64,000 nucleotides of DNA from Christiangramia flava JLT2011 (GTDB lineage Bacteria > Bacteroidota > Bacteroidia > Flavobacteriales > Flavobacteriaceae), in contig NZ_CP016359.1 in NCBI RefSeq assembly GCF_001951155.1, forward strand, positions 2,008,001 to 2,072,000, in the 5' to 3' direction. The notes under the pieces were generated by a model, which was given only the letters and a program-made list of their open reading frames with translations, did no database searches and was not told where the DNA came from. The position numbers and the translations under genes are program-made. Numbering within the stretch: position 1 is the stretch's first letter; each line of letters starts with the position of its first letter. Below are positions 1 to 8,262 of the stretch, piece after piece.

Positions 1-25
1 TCTTCCCGATGAAAACGCGATTGGA

Positions 26-1501
26 ATGTCTTCAGTTTTAAAGAAAATCACCTTATTCGCCGGTCCGGCGATTTTTTTATTCTTGCAATTTCTGGGCGGG
101 CCAGAAGGTCTGTCTGAAAATGCCTTTTCCGTCCTCTGTGTGACCATCTGGATGGCGCTCTGGTGGGTGACGGAGGCGGTTCCGATTGCTGTGACTGCTC
201 TTTTGCCTATCGTTCTTTTTCCTTTGACCGGAGCGATAGACATTGGAACTACGACGGAATCTTACGGCCATAAATATGTGTTTTTGTACCTCGGTGGGTT
301 CATCCTCGCGGCGGCTATCGAACGCTGGGGTTTACATAAAAGAATTGCTTTGAACATCATCAACCTTATCGGGTCGAATATCAAGAAGATTATCTTAGGC
401 TTCATGCTGGCGACTGCATTCCTGTCTATGTGGATCTCCAATACCGCGACTTCAGTAATGATGCTGCCTATTGGAACGGCTATTATCGCCCAGCTGAAAG
501 ATAATCCGAAAACGGTCGAAAATGAAACCGAGATCTTCGGAAAAGCCCTTATGTTGGCCATTGCCTACAGTGCCTCTATTGGTGGGATCGCTACGCTTAT
601 AGGAACACCGCCTAACCTGGTCCTGGCCGGAATCGTGGAAGAATTATACGGGATCGAAATTTCCTTTAGTAAATGGATCGTCCTGGGTCTCCCGGTTTCC
701 GCGCTGGTTTTGTTCCTGTGTTATCAATATTTGACATCCAGGGCATTTGATTTTAAACAAAAGGAATTTCCCGGTGGTAAACAGGAAATCAGGCGGCTTC
801 TGAAGCAATTAGGGAACATGCGCGCTTCGGAAAAAAGAGTGATGATTATTTTTATCATTACCGCCTTTTGCTGGATCAGCCGAAGTTTTTTACTTCAGAA
901 GCTTTTTCCGGCAATAGACGACACGATCATAGCGATGGCGGCGGCGGTCCTGCTTTTCCTCGTCCCGGCAGGAGACGCTGACCGAAAATTGCTCACCTGG
1001 GAAGAAGCGGTGCAGATTCCCTGGGGCATTATCATTCTCTTTGGAGGAGGGATGGCGCTGGCTACCGGTTTTAGCGAGACCGGCCTGGCAGAATGGATCG
1101 GGAGTCAGTTGGTGAACCTGGAAAACCTTCCGTTATTGTTACTGGTTGTGATCCTGGTAGCCGCCGTAAATTTCTTAACCGAAATCACTTCGAACCTCGC
1201 AACAACAGCCATGCTCTTACCCATTTTGGCCTCGATGGCGCTGGCCCTTAACCTGCATCCATACTTTTTGATGGTAGGAGCCACCCTTGCCGCATCCTGT
1301 GCTTTTATGCTTCCCGTTGCCACGCCGCCCAATGCGGTGGTTTTTGGTTCCGGATACCTGAAAATACCCGATATGATCCGAACCGGTTTCTGGCTGAATA
1401 TACTTTCGATAGTAGTGATCAGCTTAATAATCTACTTCGGTCTGCCGTATTTATGGGATTTTGATCCCCGGGAAATTCCTTCGAAATTCACCGGAAATTA
1501 A
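26..1501 (+). CDS. SLC13/DASS-family sodium-coupled anion symporter
   Basis: A 491-residue polytopic inner-membrane protein of the divalent anion:Na+ symporter family, which imports dicarboxylates, sulfate or phosphate together with sodium. The two inverted halves each carry the family's sodium/substrate signature: S138-N139-T140 in the first half and S389-N390-L391 in the second, where the usual Thr is replaced by Leu. About a dozen hydrophobic segments fill the protein and the length is normal for the family. The ATG at 26 fits a gene whose upstream partner lies outside the window. The stop overlaps the convergent AraC gene by 4 bases. The substrate cannot be read from the sequence; the nearby arsenic-type locus makes an oxyanion possible but this is only inference. 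Confidence 0.85.
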   Translation: MSSVLKKITLFAGPAIFLFLQFLGGPEGLSENAFSVLCVTIWMALWWVTEAVPIAVTALLPIVLFPLTGAIDIGTTTESYGHKYVFLYLGGFILAAAIERWGLHKRIALNIINLIGSNIKKIILGFMLATAFLSMWISNTATSVMMLPIGTAIIAQLKDNPKTVENETEIFGKALMLAIAYSASIGGIATLIGTPPNLVLAGIVEELYGIEISFSKWIVLGLPVSALVLFLCYQYLTSRAFDFKQKEFPGGKQEIRRLLKQLGNMRASEKRVMIIFIITAFCWISRSFLLQKLFPAIDDTIIAMAAAVLLFLVPAGDADRKLLTWEEAVQIPWGIIILFGGGMALATGFSETGLAEWIGSQLVNLENLPLLLLVVILVAAVNFLTEITSNLATTAMLLPILASMALALNLHPYFLMVGATLAASCAFMLPVATPPNAVVFGSGYLKIPDMIRTGFWLNILSIVVISLIIYFGLPYLWDFDPREIPSKFTGN

Positions 1502-2586
1502 TCCTGGTCATCCAGTTCTTCCTTGATAGCTTTCCGGGCTTTCAGGAAATATTTCGGACTCACGCCGTAGTTCTCTTTAAATACTTTTGAAAAGTAGCTT
1601 CTGTTATTCAAACCTATCGCTGTCACGATCTCTGAAATATTCTTTTCAGAATTCATCAGCATTTCCTTCGCGGCTTCCAGTTTTACCTGCTGCATGTATT
1701 TGTTCACGGTAAGATTGTACACATATTTGAAGCCTTCCTGAAGTTTGTTCACGTTGGTTCCGGCCTCCTTGGCGAGCGCTTCCACCGTATGATTGGTGCT
1801 GAGGTCGCCCTGGATGCGTTTAGCCACGTAATCCACTTTTTGGATGTCTGATTTCCGAAGGATCTGCGGAAGATTGTCACTGTTTTCGTCATCCTGGTAC
1901 TGTGCGATCTGGATCACCAGCATCTCGAAAGCTTTTCCCTCCAGGAACAGGCTTCGAAGGAAACCGGTGTGCTCCTTGATGTTGATCTCTTCCATCAAAT
2001 CAGCAGCTTTGATGCTGTAATTTCCCTGGTAAAAGAACTGTTGCTTGGAAACGGAATCCTTGAAAAGCTCCTTCAAAGTTGGATCGAGATCTTTGAAATC
2101 GTAATTGGAACGATGAGCGAAAACTGAGCGAATGATCTCCAGGCTCGACACATGCGTGGGAGTGTTCTTTTTAAAATAGAGCACATGGCCATCGTAACCG
2201 CTGCTGCTCACCACTATGTTCTGGTAAGTGTCGATGCTGTTTACCTGATCGGTCTTCTGAAAAGAATGCCCCACCATTCCTTCTGAACAGAATATAAATT
2301 TTAAGGGATGTACTGTGTTAAGACTGAAATGAATTTCCACATCCTCGTAAAATTGACAGTTATAAGTGATAAAACCAATGCCTGAATCAAAGCTGCTCCC
2401 CCTTATATAGCCAACTCCGCAATCTTTGGGGATATCTATGCGAAATTCTCCGCTATTATTGAACAATTCGGTTTTGAAACCTTCGGAAAGGTCTTGCATT
2501 ATTTCGTTGACTGGCAGGGTTTTAACGTCAATTCTCATGGTGTAGCTCATAGAAAAAGCGCTATTAAAGTTAACGCTTTTTAACAT
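1498..2586 (-). CDS. AraC-family transcriptional regulator
   Basis: A 362-residue DNA-binding regulator. The C-terminal 100 residues form the double helix-turn-helix of AraC/XylS proteins: a first helix pair around residues 265-300 and the conserved segment ending near NNRSYFSKVFKENYGVSPKY at about 328-347. The N-terminal 240 residues are a less conserved sensing region without a recognisable periplasmic or membrane segment, so it should act as a soluble cytoplasmic regulator, PchR-like in layout. The start at 2586 gives a plausible N-terminus, but an internal ATG encoding the Met of MSYTMRID is also possible. It is convergent with the SLC13 gene and divergent from the peroxidase-like/ArsS genes, so it is a candidate regulator of either; the sequence does not say which. 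Confidence 0.85.
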   Translation of the reverse strand: MLKSVNFNSAFSMSYTMRIDVKTLPVNEIMQDLSEGFKTELFNNSGEFRIDIPKDCGVGYIRGSSFDSGIGFITYNCQFYEDVEIHFSLNTVHPLKFIFCSEGMVGHSFQKTDQVNSIDTYQNIVVSSSGYDGHVLYFKKNTPTHVSSLEIIRSVFAHRSNYDFKDLDPTLKELFKDSVSKQQFFYQGNYSIKAADLMEEINIKEHTGFLRSLFLEGKAFEMLVIQIAQYQDDENSDNLPQILRKSDIQKVDYVAKRIQGDLSTNHTVEALAKEAGTNVNKLQEGFKYVYNLTVNKYMQQVKLEAAKEMLMNSEKNISEIVTAIGLNNRSYFSKVFKENYGVSPKYFLKARKAIKEELDDQD

Positions 2587-2874
2587 TCAATTGTAAAAAA
2601 ATATTAACGTAAAGTTATTATTTGGCTGAAAAAATTAAGAATTGTAAGGCTATTTATCAGCTATTGGGATAAATCTAGTGCGAAAAACGTTATAAAGCCC
2701 TGTTCACGGGGCTTTTCCGTTATTTTGATCGATCGAAACTGTTAATTTTCGTTGCGCCCGCGTGCGCAGTGGTATTTGGTTTTGGATAGGGTTTACGAAT
2801 GCCTTACCTTCAGATGCAAATCTTCTAAAACTGGAAGACCAATCTATTCGTACATATTATAAAGAATCAACAGC
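2587..2874. other. Divergent intergenic region with a hairpin
   Basis: A 288-base gap between the AraC regulator and the peroxidase-like gene. No convincing coding sequence is present; a reading frame from 2762 overlaps the start of the downstream gene out of frame and matches nothing. The region is AT-rich near the AraC start. It contains one clear inverted repeat (see 2694-2715) and should hold the promoters for both divergent transcripts, but no exact TAnnTTTG box was found. Confidence 0.6.
2694..2715 (+). terminator. GC-rich hairpin followed by T-rich stretch
   Basis: AAAGCCC (2694-2700) pairs with GGGCTTT (2709-2715) around an 8-base loop and is followed by a short T run. The shape is that of a weak intrinsic terminator or leader attenuator. 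It lies about 160 bases upstream of the arsenosugar-type genes and downstream of no plus-strand gene, so a role in a leader or against readthrough from the divergent promoter is possible. Confidence 0.4.
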
Positions 2875-3210
2875 ATGTCTAAAAATTATTATGATCCGGC
2901 AGATCTTCGGAAGTTTGGGGAGATCACTGAGTGGAGTGAAGAACTGGGAACGAAATTTTTCGATTATTACGGGAAAGTTTTTGAGGAGGGAGCACTGTCT
3001 GCAAGAGAAAAATCCCTGATCGCACTGGCGGTAGCACACGTGGTAAAATGTCCGTATTGTATCGATGCTTATACCAAAGATGGTTTGCAGCGCGGGATAA
3101 CCAAAGAGGAAATGATGGAGGCGGTTCATGCGGGCGCAGCCATCGAAAGTGGAGCAACCTTAGTTCATGGCGTGCAAATGATGAATAAATATAAGAAGCT
3201 GAGTATGTAA
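2875..3210 (+). CDS. Arsenosugar-associated peroxidase-like protein (AhpD/CMD fold)
   Basis: A 111-residue protein of the carboxymuconolactone decarboxylase/AhpD-like family. The central segment KCPYCIDAY, residues about 60-68, carries the CxxC pair typical of AhpD-type alkylhydroperoxidases, preceded by a conserved helix LSAREKSLIALAVAHV. A small subfamily of this fold is annotated as accompanying the ArsS radical SAM protein in arsenosugar clusters, and here ArsS follows 40 bases downstream on the same strand. It probably acts in the cytoplasm in redox protection or in handling a thiol/arsenic intermediate; the exact reaction is not established. It is the first gene of the plus-strand run. 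Confidence 0.8.
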   Translation: MSKNYYDPADLRKFGEITEWSEELGTKFFDYYGKVFEEGALSAREKSLIALAVAHVVKCPYCIDAYTKDGLQRGITKEEMMEAVHAGAAIESGATLVHGVQMMNKYKKLSM

Positions 3211-3250
3211 GCAATTTTTGCTTTCAGCTACTAATTTTTAAAACCAATTT

Positions 3251-4309
3251 ATGTCAGTTAAATCGCTAAAGGCGCGGAAAGATGATCTTTCCAGTCCTAA
3301 AAAGCAATTGGAAATATTAGATAACGGAATGTTTGAAGATGGTGATCTGCCTCGATTTAAAGATAAGATTGCCAACACAGGTCATAAGCCGTTCAAGCCA
3401 GGAAAACTGGAAATCCTTCAGATAAATCTCGGCTATATGTGCAACCAGGTCTGTTCGCACTGCCATGTTGATGCAGGTCCCGACCGAAAAGAGATCATGA
3501 CCAGGGAAACCATGCAACAGTGTTTGGAAGTGATCAAAACTACCGGCGCGCATACCCTGGACCTAACGGGGGGAGCTCCAGAAATGAATCCGGAGTTCAG
3601 GTGGTTTGTGGAGGAAGCTTCAAAAGCCGGAATTAAAGACTTTATCGTTCGTTCCAATCTTACTATAATCCTGGCGAATAAAAAATACCACGAACTACCG
3701 GAATTCTTCAAAAAGCACAACGTTCACGTGGTGTCTTCTCTTCCGTTCTATAAAAGAGAGAAAACAGACAAGCAGCGTGGCAGCGGAGTTTTCGATAAAT
3801 CGATAAAAGCTCTTCAAATGCTGAATAAGGTTGGTTATGCTAAGGAAGGAACCGGTTTAAAACTGGATCTGGTATACAATCCTGCAGGAGCTTTTCTGCC
3901 AACCAATCAGAAGGCCATGGAAAATGATTTTAAAGTTGCTTTGAAAGAGGACTTTAATATCGATTTTGATAATCTTTTTGCGATTACAAACCTGCCAATT
4001 AGCCGATTCCTGGAATATTTAATAGCTTCTGAAAATTATGAAGATTATATGTATGCACTGGTAGATGCCTATAATCCTGCAGCTGTAGAAAATGTGATGT
4101 GCAGAAACACCATTTCGATAAGCTGGGACGGCTGGCTGTATGATTGCGATTTCAACCAGATGCTCGAGCTGAAGGTAGACAGTAAAGTGAAGCATATCAG
4201 TGAATATAACGAGGACTTGCTGAATGATCGGGAAATCGTGATTTCTCAGCATTGTTACGGTTGTACTGCCGGTGCTGGAAGTAGTTGCCAGGGAACTGTA
4301 GCCGAATAA
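3251..4309 (+). CDS. arsS: Radical SAM protein ArsS (arsenosugar biosynthesis)
   Basis: A 352-residue radical SAM enzyme. C64-x3-C68-x2-C71 is the motif binding the [4Fe-4S] cluster that cleaves S-adenosylmethionine, followed by the TGGAPE segment (GGE-like) near residue 107. The C-terminal part is Cys-rich, with C335, C338 and C346, as in the radical SAM/Cys-rich family now linked to arsenosugar synthesis, some members of which contain selenocysteine; here the positions are cysteine. By family knowledge the enzyme transfers the 5'-deoxyadenosyl group of SAM to a dimethylated arsenic, giving an adenosylated arsenosugar precursor. It sits between the peroxidase-like gene and a TIGR04282-like gene, a typical neighbourhood. 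Confidence 0.88.
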   Translation: MSVKSLKARKDDLSSPKKQLEILDNGMFEDGDLPRFKDKIANTGHKPFKPGKLEILQINLGYMCNQVCSHCHVDAGPDRKEIMTRETMQQCLEVIKTTGAHTLDLTGGAPEMNPEFRWFVEEASKAGIKDFIVRSNLTIILANKKYHELPEFFKKHNVHVVSSLPFYKREKTDKQRGSGVFDKSIKALQMLNKVGYAKEGTGLKLDLVYNPAGAFLPTNQKAMENDFKVALKEDFNIDFDNLFAITNLPISRFLEYLIASENYEDYMYALVDAYNPAAVENVMCRNTISISWDGWLYDCDFNQMLELKVDSKVKHISEYNEDLLNDREIVISQHCYGCTAGAGSSCQGTVAE

Positions 4310-4313
4310 CTTT

Positions 4314-4991
4314 ATGACCGGGAAAACCGCCATACTCATTTTTGCCAATTCTTCTTCGGAAGAACTGAAGACCAAGAAAATCCAAAGGTCAGCACTGCTA
4401 TTTGACCATCTTAATCAAAAGGTGCTGAAAATTGCCAGAAGCACCGGTCTGCCTTATTTCCTTTTTTCAGAAGAAGAACAGAAAGGCTCTAATTTTGGTG
4501 AGCGGTTTACGCACGCTATTGCCTCTGTTTTTCAGAAAGGCTATCAAAATGTGATTAGTATCGGGAATGATACACCGGGGCTGTCAAAAAACCATATTCT
4601 AAGAACCGCGACCTCGCTTAAAAACAATGGAATGGTTCTGGGGCCATCTTTTGATGGGGGTTTTTACTTAATGGGTATGCGGAAGGAGTTGTTCTGTAAA
4701 AAACAATTTCTGAAACTGCCGTGGCAAACGGCTCAATTAACTAAATGCATCAGGCGCTTACTCGGCAAAAAGTTCGAAAACATTGTTTGGCTGGAGCGCC
4801 TTAGAGATATAGATAACGAATCTGATCTTAAGCATATCGTCAATACATTTCAGTTTGTTGGAGATGTATTACGAACTATAATTCTTAAAATTACGAAGTC
4901 TGCACAGACATTTTTCTCCGAAATGATTCAAGTGCAGCAACTCGTGTTCATTCGTCATTTTTTTAATAAAGGTTCGCCTTTTCAGATTTAA
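4314..4991 (+). CDS. Divergent TIGR04282/DUF2064-like glycosyltransferase
   Basis: A 225-residue protein starting 4 bases after arsS. The central region, with SNFGERFTHAIASVFQKGY, the acidic-site segment ISIGNDTPGLS near residues 82-92 and GPSFDGGFYLMGM near 112-124, matches the DUF2064/TIGR04282 nucleotide-diphospho-sugar transferase-like family. The N-terminal segment that in the second copy (12424-13047) reads GKVKTRLA is not preserved here, and the last 45 residues resemble nothing in that copy. It is therefore a diverged paralogue in the same locus, either specialised for a different donor/acceptor or partly degenerate. The role in glycosylating an arsenic-containing or other ribose derivative is inferred from family and context. 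Confidence 0.75.
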   Translation: MTGKTAILIFANSSSEELKTKKIQRSALLFDHLNQKVLKIARSTGLPYFLFSEEEQKGSNFGERFTHAIASVFQKGYQNVISIGNDTPGLSKNHILRTATSLKNNGMVLGPSFDGGFYLMGMRKELFCKKQFLKLPWQTAQLTKCIRRLLGKKFENIVWLERLRDIDNESDLKHIVNTFQFVGDVLRTIILKITKSAQTFFSEMIQVQQLVFIRHFFNKGSPFQI

Positions 4992-5035
4992 ACCTGGATC
5001 ATAAAACAAATCTGAAACCTTTAAGAGGCTAACCA

Positions 5036-8000
5036 ATGAAATATATTCTTGTAGGCATTGCCATGTGCCTGTCATTACCAATTTTTGCACAGCAACGCGT
5101 CACGGGTAAAGTCACCGATAGTTCGGGAGCCGCGCTGCCATTCGTTAATGTTATTCTGAAAAATTCGCCTGTTGGAACCACAACAAATTCCGACGGCTTG
5201 TATGAATTGCAATTAACCGATCTCAACGGAGATCTGGAATTTTCTTCGCTCGGTTTTGAAAGTAAAACAGTATCTATTAACGGTCGCGATCGAATAAATG
5301 TTAGCCTGATCGAGGCTGAAGCATTGCTAAACGAAGTGGTGATCACCGCTCTGGGGCTGGAACGCGAAACAAGGGAGCTTGGTTACGCGGTTCAAAGTGT
5401 GGAAAGCGGTGAAATAAGTGAGGTAAAATCTCCTAATTTCTTAGATAATTTAGGCGGAAAAATGGCTGGTGTTACGGTCAGTCAGGGTGCAACCGGAGTC
5501 GGCTCTTCCACTAAGATCGTTATTAGGGGAGAAGCATCCTTTTCTAATAATAACCCGCTTTTTATTGTAGATGGCACTCCTATAAATAATAATACAGTTT
5601 TCCCTCGAACATCTGAAGCTGCTGCCGGTTTCCAGGAAGTAGATTTTGGTAACGGTGCAATGGAGGTCAATCCTGATGATATTGCTTCGGTTTCTGTACT
5701 GAAAGGTCCCAGTGCCGCTGCACTGTATGGTACGCGGGCATCTAATGGGGTGATCATAATTGAAACGAAAGATGGTTCAAAAGCTCAGGGAATGGGAGTG
5801 AGTATTAATTCCAGCGTATTTATTGATACACCATTTCAGCTGCCAAAATTTCAAAATGAATATGGTCAGGGAAATTCTAGAGAATTTGAGTTCGTGGATG
5901 GTCTTGGCGGCGGTGTGAACGATTTGATCACTTATAGCTGGGGGCCAAGGTTGGATGCAGGTAACATGATCCCGCAATTTGATAGCCCTGTAATGCTTGC
6001 TGACGGTACCGTGGTTCGTGGTGGGGATACCTCGGTTTATGGGAATGAAGCTATTTCTGCTACACCTTTTGTTTCGCATCCAGATAACCTGAAAGATTTT
6101 TACCGAACTGGCGTTACCACGATCAATAACGCGGCAGTATCATCTGGTTTTTCCAATGGAAATTACCGCCTCGCCTTCACCGATCTTCGCAGTGAATCAA
6201 TTTTACCAGGTGTAGATCTCGACAGGCAGACGGTTGCCGCAAAATTGAATTTCAAACCTTTAAAAGGACTGGTAGTAAATGCGACTGTTAATTATGTCAA
6301 TTCTGGCAGTGATAATAGGCCTGCTAACGGTTACGGTTCAGAAAACCTGAATTATTCTTTGGTTGCCTGGGGACCTCGATCTCTAAACATAAACAGTTTG
6401 AAAGATTACTGGCAGCCTGGGCTGGAAAATATTCAGCAGTTTTCGTACAACTATACTTATTTTGATAATCCTTATTTCATCATGTACGAAAACACCAATT
6501 CCTTCGGAAGAGACCGTGTTTTTGGGAATATTTCTGCAAAACAGCAGATCACACCAAATCTAAGTCTGCACATTCGTTCGGGAATGGATTATTCTTCAGA
6601 ATTGCGGAAATTTAAAAGAGCTTTCAGTTCAAACAGGTTTAAAAATGGAGCATACGGTGAACAGGAAGTAGTTTTTCGTGAAGTGAATACCGACTTTTTG
6701 CTGAATTACAACCGAGATTTCGGAATCTTTTCCGCAGATATTTCCCTTGGTGGAAACAGACTGGACCAATATGCTTCCAACAAGCAATCGCAAGCTTCAA
6801 CCCTTGCACAGCCCGGAATTTTTAAGCTCACCAATGCAGCATCGCCGGTGGAAATTTACCAGTACGAATCAGAAAAACGCATCAATAGCTTCTACGGAAT
6901 TGCAAAATTTGGTTACAAAGATTTCTTATTTCTGGATGTTACGGGCAGAAATGACTGGTCGAGTTCGCTTGCCACACCATTTTCGGTAGATAACACATCG
7001 TTCTTTTATCCATCTGTTTCCTCTAGTTTTATTTTGTCTGAAGTGACCGATCTTCCAGAGGCAATTTCTTATGCACAATTGAGGGCCAGCTGGGCGCAGG
7101 TTGGGAATGACACTGATCCCTATCAGACCACAGGAGCTTTTGTTGCACAGACGCCATATTTGTCTCAGCCAACTTTCAGCGATCAGGATTTTATTGCGAA
7201 CCCTAATTTAAGACCGGAACAGACCACTTCTTTTGAAGTTGGTGCGGATATCAGGTTTTTTAGGGATCGCCTGAGTTTTGATCTCACATATTATAATGCG
7301 CTGACAGAAGATCAAATACTCTCTTTGCCAATCGGAATTTCTTCAGGATACACCCAAAAAGTGGTAAATGCTGGTAAAGTGCGGTCAAAGGGTGTTGAGA
7401 TCATTGCCGGGGCTGTGCCTGTACTTTCAGATAATTTCAGGTGGGATACAAAGATCAATTTCAGCAGAAATATTTCCGAAGTAGAAGAACTGCCGCAGGA
7501 AGCCGGACGTCTTACCCTGGCTTACAACAGGGTTTATGACAATCCTGACCAGACCGTTTGGTTGCAGGTGGAAGAAGGTGGAAGAATTGGTGACCTCTAT
7601 GGAACGGGTTATCAAAAAACTGATGACGGGAGATTTATTTTAACTGAAGATGGCCGTTATATCGCGAATAATGACCTGCAAAAACTTGGGAATTACAATC
7701 CTGATTTCATGATGGGAATTAATAATGAGTTCAGTTACAAAAACTGGAATCTCTCATTTTTATTTGATTGGAGACAGGGCGGAATTCTGGTTTCCAGAAC
7801 GCTTTCTCTGGCAGCCGTTGGTGGACAGTTGGAAGAGACCTTGCCTGGCAGGGAAGACGGAATTGTGCCAAGCGGAGTAGTAAATGTTGGCACGCCAGAA
7901 AACCCGACCTATGTAGAAAACACCACGCGTGTTTCGGCAGAATCTTATTACCGTCAATTCTATGATCGCAACCATGAAGAAAATAATGTTTATGATGCTT

Positions 8001-8251
8001 CCTATTTGAAGCTGCGCCAGTTTTCGCTGGGATATACTTTTGACCTGAAAAAGAATGCTCTTGGATTTATGAAAGAAGGCGGGACGGTGAATTTGGCTTT
8101 GATCGGCCGTAATCTTTTTGCCTTCAGTGAGATTCCACATTTCGATCCGGAGCAATTGGCGGTTCAGGGAAATGGTTTTGTTAGCGGGGTGGAAGATATG
8201 TCTTATGCCACCACAAGAAGTATTGGCTTTAAAGCCGGAATTAATTTTTAA
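5036..8251 (+). CDS. SusC/RagA-type TonB-linked outer-membrane transporter
   Basis: A 1071-residue outer-membrane porin-like transporter with an N-terminal signal peptide ending near residue 19 (IFAQQ), a carboxypeptidase-regulatory-like beta domain (VTGKVTDSSGAALPFVNVIL), a plug domain with the family segment VSVLKGPSAAALYGTRASNG around residue 222-241, and a long beta-barrel with a C-terminal aromatic residue (final Phe). It is coupled to the SusD-like lipoprotein 11 bases downstream and together they form a TonB-powered uptake complex. Unusually for a SusC/D pair, no polysaccharide-degrading enzyme or sigma/anti-sigma pair flanks it; it is embedded in the arsenosugar-type genes, so its substrate is probably a small compound handled by that locus. 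Confidence 0.93.
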   Translation: MKYILVGIAMCLSLPIFAQQRVTGKVTDSSGAALPFVNVILKNSPVGTTTNSDGLYELQLTDLNGDLEFSSLGFESKTVSINGRDRINVSLIEAEALLNEVVITALGLERETRELGYAVQSVESGEISEVKSPNFLDNLGGKMAGVTVSQGATGVGSSTKIVIRGEASFSNNNPLFIVDGTPINNNTVFPRTSEAAAGFQEVDFGNGAMEVNPDDIASVSVLKGPSAAALYGTRASNGVIIIETKDGSKAQGMGVSINSSVFIDTPFQLPKFQNEYGQGNSREFEFVDGLGGGVNDLITYSWGPRLDAGNMIPQFDSPVMLADGTVVRGGDTSVYGNEAISATPFVSHPDNLKDFYRTGVTTINNAAVSSGFSNGNYRLAFTDLRSESILPGVDLDRQTVAAKLNFKPLKGLVVNATVNYVNSGSDNRPANGYGSENLNYSLVAWGPRSLNINSLKDYWQPGLENIQQFSYNYTYFDNPYFIMYENTNSFGRDRVFGNISAKQQITPNLSLHIRSGMDYSSELRKFKRAFSSNRFKNGAYGEQEVVFREVNTDFLLNYNRDFGIFSADISLGGNRLDQYASNKQSQASTLAQPGIFKLTNAASPVEIYQYESEKRINSFYGIAKFGYKDFLFLDVTGRNDWSSSLATPFSVDNTSFFYPSVSSSFILSEVTDLPEAISYAQLRASWAQVGNDTDPYQTTGAFVAQTPYLSQPTFSDQDFIANPNLRPEQTTSFEVGADIRFFRDRLSFDLTYYNALTEDQILSLPIGISSGYTQKVVNAGKVRSKGVEIIAGAVPVLSDNFRWDTKINFSRNISEVEELPQEAGRLTLAYNRVYDNPDQTVWLQVEEGGRIGDLYGTGYQKTDDGRFILTEDGRYIANNDLQKLGNYNPDFMMGINNEFSYKNWNLSFLFDWRQGGILVSRTLSLAAVGGQLEETLPGREDGIVPSGVVNVGTPENPTYVENTTRVSAESYYRQFYDRNHEENNVYDASYLKLRQFSLGYTFDLKKNALGFMKEGGTVNLALIGRNLFAFSEIPHFDPEQLAVQGNGFVSGVEDMSYATTRSIGFKAGINF

Positions 8252-8262
8252 AGGAATTAGCA

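Noticed and set aside
2762..3019. An 85-codon plus-strand reading frame before and across the peroxidase-like gene start
   Set aside because: It overlaps the conserved peroxidase-like gene in another frame and shows no family features; the downstream frame is clearly the real one.
3251..4309. A selenocysteine-containing form of ArsS
   Set aside because: The reading frame is complete without an internal TGA and the Cys-rich end is encoded by ordinary Cys codons.
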